DNA from: Gemmatimonadota bacterium
Lineage (GTDB): Bacteria; JAAXHH01
Direction of reading: 5' to 3'
Assembly (NCBI GenBank): GCA_026713285.1
Contig: JAPOOT010000052.1
Span: 1 to 8,451 of the forward strand
Length of the DNA stretch: 8,451 nucleotides
The position numbers and the translations under genes are program-made. The notes beneath the pieces were generated by a model. That model saw only the letters and a program-made list of their open reading frames with translations. It had not been told where the DNA came from and searched no databases. Of the stretch, positions 6,511 through 8,451 are shown piece after piece (positions within the stretch are counted from its first letter, which is position 1; each line of letters opens with the position of its first letter).

Positions 6511-7497
6511 TTGGACCCCTTGCGAATCGCCGTAATCGGTGTCGGACGGCTCGGTGAAGCCCATGCCCGGGTGCTGGCGGGCATGCCCGGCGTGAAGCTT
6601 TCCGGCGTGTACGACGTACGGGAAGATCGGACGGAGGAGGTCGCGCGTCGCTACGGCACGAAAGCGCTCGACAGCCTGTCGCGTGTCACGGAGGAATCGG
6701 ACGCGGCCACCGTGGTCGTACCCACCACCGCGCACTACGAGGTGGCGTCATTCGTCCTGACCCGGGGCATGCATACCTTCGTGGAGAAGCCGATCACCGC
6801 CACCGTGGAGGAAGCCGACCGGCTGATCGAGCTGTCGGACACCCGGGACCTGGTGCTTCAGGTCGGACACATCGAACGGTTCAACGGCGCCTTCCTCGCC
6901 CTCGAGGGCATGGACATATCTCCCGGATTCATCGAAGCGCACCGGCTGGCCTCCTTCGACCCCAGGGGAACGGACGTGTCCGTCGTCCACGACCTGATGA
7001 TCCACGACATCGATCTCATCCTGCGTCTCGTCAAATCGGACCTGGAGTCGGTGGACGCCACCGGTGTCGCCGTGATTTCCGACCAGGTAGACATCGCCAA
7101 CGCGCGTATGCGGTTCGCCGACGGATGCGTGGCCAATGTTACGGCCAGTCGCATCTCGCTGAAGAAGATGCGCAAAATGCGGATCTTCCTGCGCGATCAC
7201 TACGTTTCGATGGACTTCCTGGCGGGCGATAGCGAGATATACCGGTTGATCGACGATCCCGGACAGGCCGGGAAGCGGGGTTTGAAAATACCCGTCCAGA
7301 CCGGTGATGGACGCATACGGCATATCACGCGACAGAAGACCTCGAAGAAGCGGAACGAGCCGTTGAAATCGGAGCTCGCCTCCTTCGTCGCGGCGGTGCG
7401 TGGCGAGGCGCCGCCTCCGGTGACCGGCTTCGACGGCCGGGAAGCCCTGCGCGTTTCTCTTGCGGTAGTCGGTCAGATCGACATCAGCAGCCGGTAA
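6511..7497 (+). CDS. Gfo/Idh/MocA-family NAD(P)-dependent oxidoreductase, UDP-GlcNAc 3-dehydrogenase (GnnA)-like
   Basis: 328 residues from TTG 6511. That start places the Rossmann strand at the N-terminus (MDPLRIAVIGVGRLGEAH, GxGxxG at 10-15), and GGAG at 6498-6501 lies nine bases upstream; a GTG at 6379 would add 44 Pro/Arg-rich residues. The nucleotide-binding domain carries the family EKP motif (VEKPITATVEEADRLIEL, K93). It is followed by QVGHIERFN (117-125), EAHRLASFDPRGTD (142-155) and DLMIHDIDLILRLV (161-174) with the likely catalytic H165/D168 pair. VDIANARMRF and VANVTASRIS (about 193-216) complete a wording that I associate with the subgroup near lpx genes, including GnnA. GnnA oxidises the 3-position of UDP-GlcNAc so that the transaminase GnnB can make UDP-GlcNAc3N for amide-rich lipid A. 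No gnnB or lpx gene is in the window, so the subgroup assignment is inference, while membership of the superfamily is firm. Confidence 0.88.
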   Translation: MDPLRIAVIGVGRLGEAHARVLAGMPGVKLSGVYDVREDRTEEVARRYGTKALDSLSRVTEESDAATVVVPTTAHYEVASFVLTRGMHTFVEKPITATVEEADRLIELSDTRDLVLQVGHIERFNGAFLALEGMDISPGFIEAHRLASFDPRGTDVSVVHDLMIHDIDLILRLVKSDLESVDATGVAVISDQVDIANARMRFADGCVANVTASRISLKKMRKMRIFLRDHYVSMDFLAGDSEIYRLIDDPGQAGKRGLKIPVQTGDGRIRHITRQKTSKKRNEPLKSELASFVAAVRGEAPPPVTGFDGREALRVSLAVVGQIDISSR

Positions 7498-7499
7498 GG

Positions 7500-7659
7500 C
7501 AGGCATCCTCGTTCGTCTCGGCGACGAGGTCCGGACCGGCAGGCATCCGCGTTCATCTCGGCGACGAGATCCGGACCGGCCACTATCCGCGTTCGTCTCG
7601 GCGACGAGGTCCGGACCGGCCACAATCCGCGTTCATCTCGGCGACGAGATCCGGACTCG
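7500..7659 (+). repeat. four-copy 40-bp tandem repeat, each copy a GNRA-capped hairpin
   Basis: Units lie at 7500-7539, 7540-7579, 7580-7619 and 7620-7659, starting three bases after the stop of the upstream gene. Each unit holds an inverted repeat of six bases around GCGA (loops at 7521-7524, 7561-7564, 7601-7604 and 7641-7644). Copies 2 and 4 read ATCTCG-GCGA-CGAGAT, a perfect stem. Copies 1 and 3 read GTCTCG-GCGA-CGAGGT, where the two outer pairs become G-U wobbles in plus-strand RNA. In copies 2-4, TCCG upstream and CGGA downstream can add an outer four-pair stem across an internal loop. GCGA is a GNRA tetraloop only in the plus-strand transcript. A direct CCGGACCGG ends each of the first three copies. 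The function is unknown. Confidence 0.9.
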
Positions 7660-7703
7660 TCGGCAGACCGGACGAACAAGCCGATGGAGGACAGACCTTC
7701 AGC

Positions 7704-8273
7704 ATGAATATACGCGCCTTCGTCTTCGCGGCACGAAGCTATACGCCCATCCCGCTCGTCGCCGCCGTGTTGATCATGGCCGAGCCGGGACCGATGACCT
7801 TCTTAGGCGGAGGCCTGCTGGTTCTACTCGGGGAATCCATACGCCTGTGGGCGGTCGGCTATGCCGGCTCAGCCACCCGTACCCGACACGTCGGAGCGCC
7901 TTCGCTCATCACAAACGGTCCCTACGGCCGGGTACGCAATCCGCTATACGTCGGCAACTTCGTGCTGAGTCTCGGCCTGTGCATCATGGCCTGGGCCTGG
8001 ATGCCCTACATGCTCGGAGTCTTCCTTGCCGCCTTCGGTGTGCAATACGGTCTCATCGTATCGCTGGAGGAAGAAAGCCTGCGAAAAACCTTCGGCGCGC
8101 AATACGAAGCGTACCTGACGGAGGTACCCCGCTTCCTGCCTCGATTCACCGAGTACGCCGCGGACGAACCTGCGCCTTACGATTTCGCAGCCGCCCTCCG
8201 CAGCGAGAGACGGACTTTCCAGTCCACGGCCGTGGTTGTGGCCGCCATCGCCGCGCGCTGGTATTGGGGTTAG
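7704..8273 (+). CDS. isoprenylcysteine carboxyl methyltransferase / phospholipid methyltransferase (ICMT/PEMT)-like integral membrane protein
   Basis: 189 residues with hydrophobic segments at about 16-26, 32-52, 82-98 and 100-120 and a short one near the C-terminus (174-184). The diagnostic parts are LITNGPYGRVRNPLYVGNFVLSLG (68-91; GPY-x-RVRNP-x-Y-x-G) and LEEESLRKTFGAQYEAYLTEVPRFLP (121-146), which together form the S-adenosylmethionine and substrate site in this superfamily. Bacterial members are annotated only broadly as isoprenylcysteine carboxyl methyltransferase family; real substrates are mostly unknown and may be lipids or small isoprenoid/phenolic compounds. GGAGG at 7686-7690 is 13 bases before the ATG, longer than usual. 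The gene lies 206 bp after the oxidoreductase on the same strand, across the hairpin array, so co-transcription is possible but not shown. The C-terminal 30-40 residues beyond the core (from about EYAADEPAPYD) are a lineage-specific tail. Confidence 0.85.
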   Translation: MNIRAFVFAARSYTPIPLVAAVLIMAEPGPMTFLGGGLLVLLGESIRLWAVGYAGSATRTRHVGAPSLITNGPYGRVRNPLYVGNFVLSLGLCIMAWAWMPYMLGVFLAAFGVQYGLIVSLEEESLRKTFGAQYEAYLTEVPRFLPRFTEYAADEPAPYDFAAALRSERRTFQSTAVVVAAIAARWYWG

Positions 8274-8303
8274 TCCGGGCCGGACGAAGCCGGTTCTACG
8301 GCT

Positions 8304-8451
8304 CTACGGGTTCCTGTCCACGCCACCCAGGCTGTTCAGGGTCCGTTCATGCATCGTGCAACGGACGGTATCGGAGTCCTGTCCGGGCGGGGCGGGCGGT
8401 TGGGACGGTCCGGGCTGGCCGGGCGATCCGGGCGGGGCGGGCGGTTGGGAC
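8304..8451 (-). CDS. C-terminal end of an unidentified proline/glycine-rich repeat protein (partial, runs off right edge)
   Basis: A minus-strand frame is open from the right edge to a TAG at 8306-8304, 48 codons. It reads as a Pro/Gly/Gln-rich low-complexity part (SQPPAPPGSPGQPGP, then SQPPAPPG) followed by an ordinary-looking tail (QDSDTVRCTMHERTLNSLGG, then VDRNP). The tail has high GC at third codon positions (about 20 of 25). The 45-bp DNA repeat here is exactly 15 codons, so the repeat is in phase with this frame. It converges on the methyltransferase gene with a 30-bp gap. I do not recognise a family. Other minus frames also give proline-rich peptides but stop sooner, and the short length leaves real doubt that this is a gene. 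Confidence 0.5.
   Translation of the reverse strand, partial: SQPPAPPGSPGQPGPSQPPAPPGQDSDTVRCTMHERTLNSLGGVDRNP
8382..8451. repeat. 45-bp-period GC-rich repeat at right edge
   Basis: A 25-base segment beginning TCCGGGCGGGGCGG and ending GGTTGGGAC occurs identically at 8382-8406 and 8427-8451, with a related GC-rich 20-base spacer between. The period of 45 bp is a multiple of three, and the array probably continues past the window. It coincides with the proline/glycine-rich part of the partial minus-strand frame. Confidence 0.8.

Noticed and set aside
6748..7623. Minus-strand frame of 291 codons over the oxidoreductase and the 40-bp array
   Set aside because: It is antisense to a well-supported gene, and its repeated SRRRDERG-like peptides come from the 40-bp array, whose period is not a multiple of three.
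7500..7659. CRISPR array
   Set aside because: The units are contiguous 40-bp repeats with no unique spacers, and no cas gene is present. The same reasoning excludes the 22-bp and 48-bp arrays.
8274..8303. Terminator between the methyltransferase and the partial right-edge gene
   Set aside because: A CCGG-ACGAAG-CCGG hairpin is possible, but the stem is only four pairs and no T-run follows.

Overview
The window is GC-rich, densely coding bacterial chromosome from a Gram-negative (diderm) organism. The evidence is a TonB-dependent outer-membrane receptor, apolipoprotein N-acyltransferase (Lnt) and an oxidoreductase of a type often found in lipid A/UDP-GlcNAc contexts. The Oar-type receptor, the unusual mannonate-dehydratase-family protein and the composition would fit a FCB-group or neighbouring environmental lineage (Gemmatimonadota or Latescibacterota type). 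That placement is inference only. I see no rRNA, tRNA, CRISPR array, transposase, prophage gene or plasmid origin.

Layout. Positions 1-2265 (minus) hold the N-terminal 755 codons of an Oar-like TonB-dependent receptor that runs off the left edge. A 273-bp divergent spacer (2266-2538) carries a good sigma70-like promoter on the plus strand and a short degenerate 22-bp tandem repeat. Then come a mannonate-dehydratase-family TIM-barrel enzyme (2539-3549, plus), a 48-bp tandem repeat that duplicates the 3' end of that gene including its stop codon, and a XerD/XerC-type tyrosine recombinase (3723-4607, plus). The recombinase converges on lnt (4651-6249, minus). A second divergent spacer (6250-6510) leads to a Gfo/Idh/MocA oxidoreductase resembling UDP-GlcNAc 3-dehydrogenase (6511-7497, plus). 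Next is a four-copy 40-bp tandem repeat in which each copy can fold into a GNRA-capped hairpin, then an isoprenylcysteine carboxyl methyltransferase/PEMT-like membrane protein (7704-8273, plus). At the right edge is the C-terminal end of a proline/glycine-rich repeat protein on the minus strand (8304-8451, partial).

How the genes relate. Several products act at the envelope: the receptor in the outer membrane, Lnt finishing lipoproteins in the inner membrane, the GnnA-like dehydrogenase possibly supplying an amino sugar for lipid A, and an integral-membrane methyltransferase. The receptor and the mannonate-dehydratase-like enzyme are divergent neighbours and could form an uptake/catabolism pair, but nothing in the sequence proves it. 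XerD is a housekeeping chromosome-dimer-resolution type protein and shows no sign of being mobile.

The genes themselves are recognisable families. What stands out is the spacers: four unrelated short tandem arrays (22, 48, 40 and 45 bp periods) in 8.4 kb, of which the 40-bp hairpin array is the best candidate for an undescribed element.
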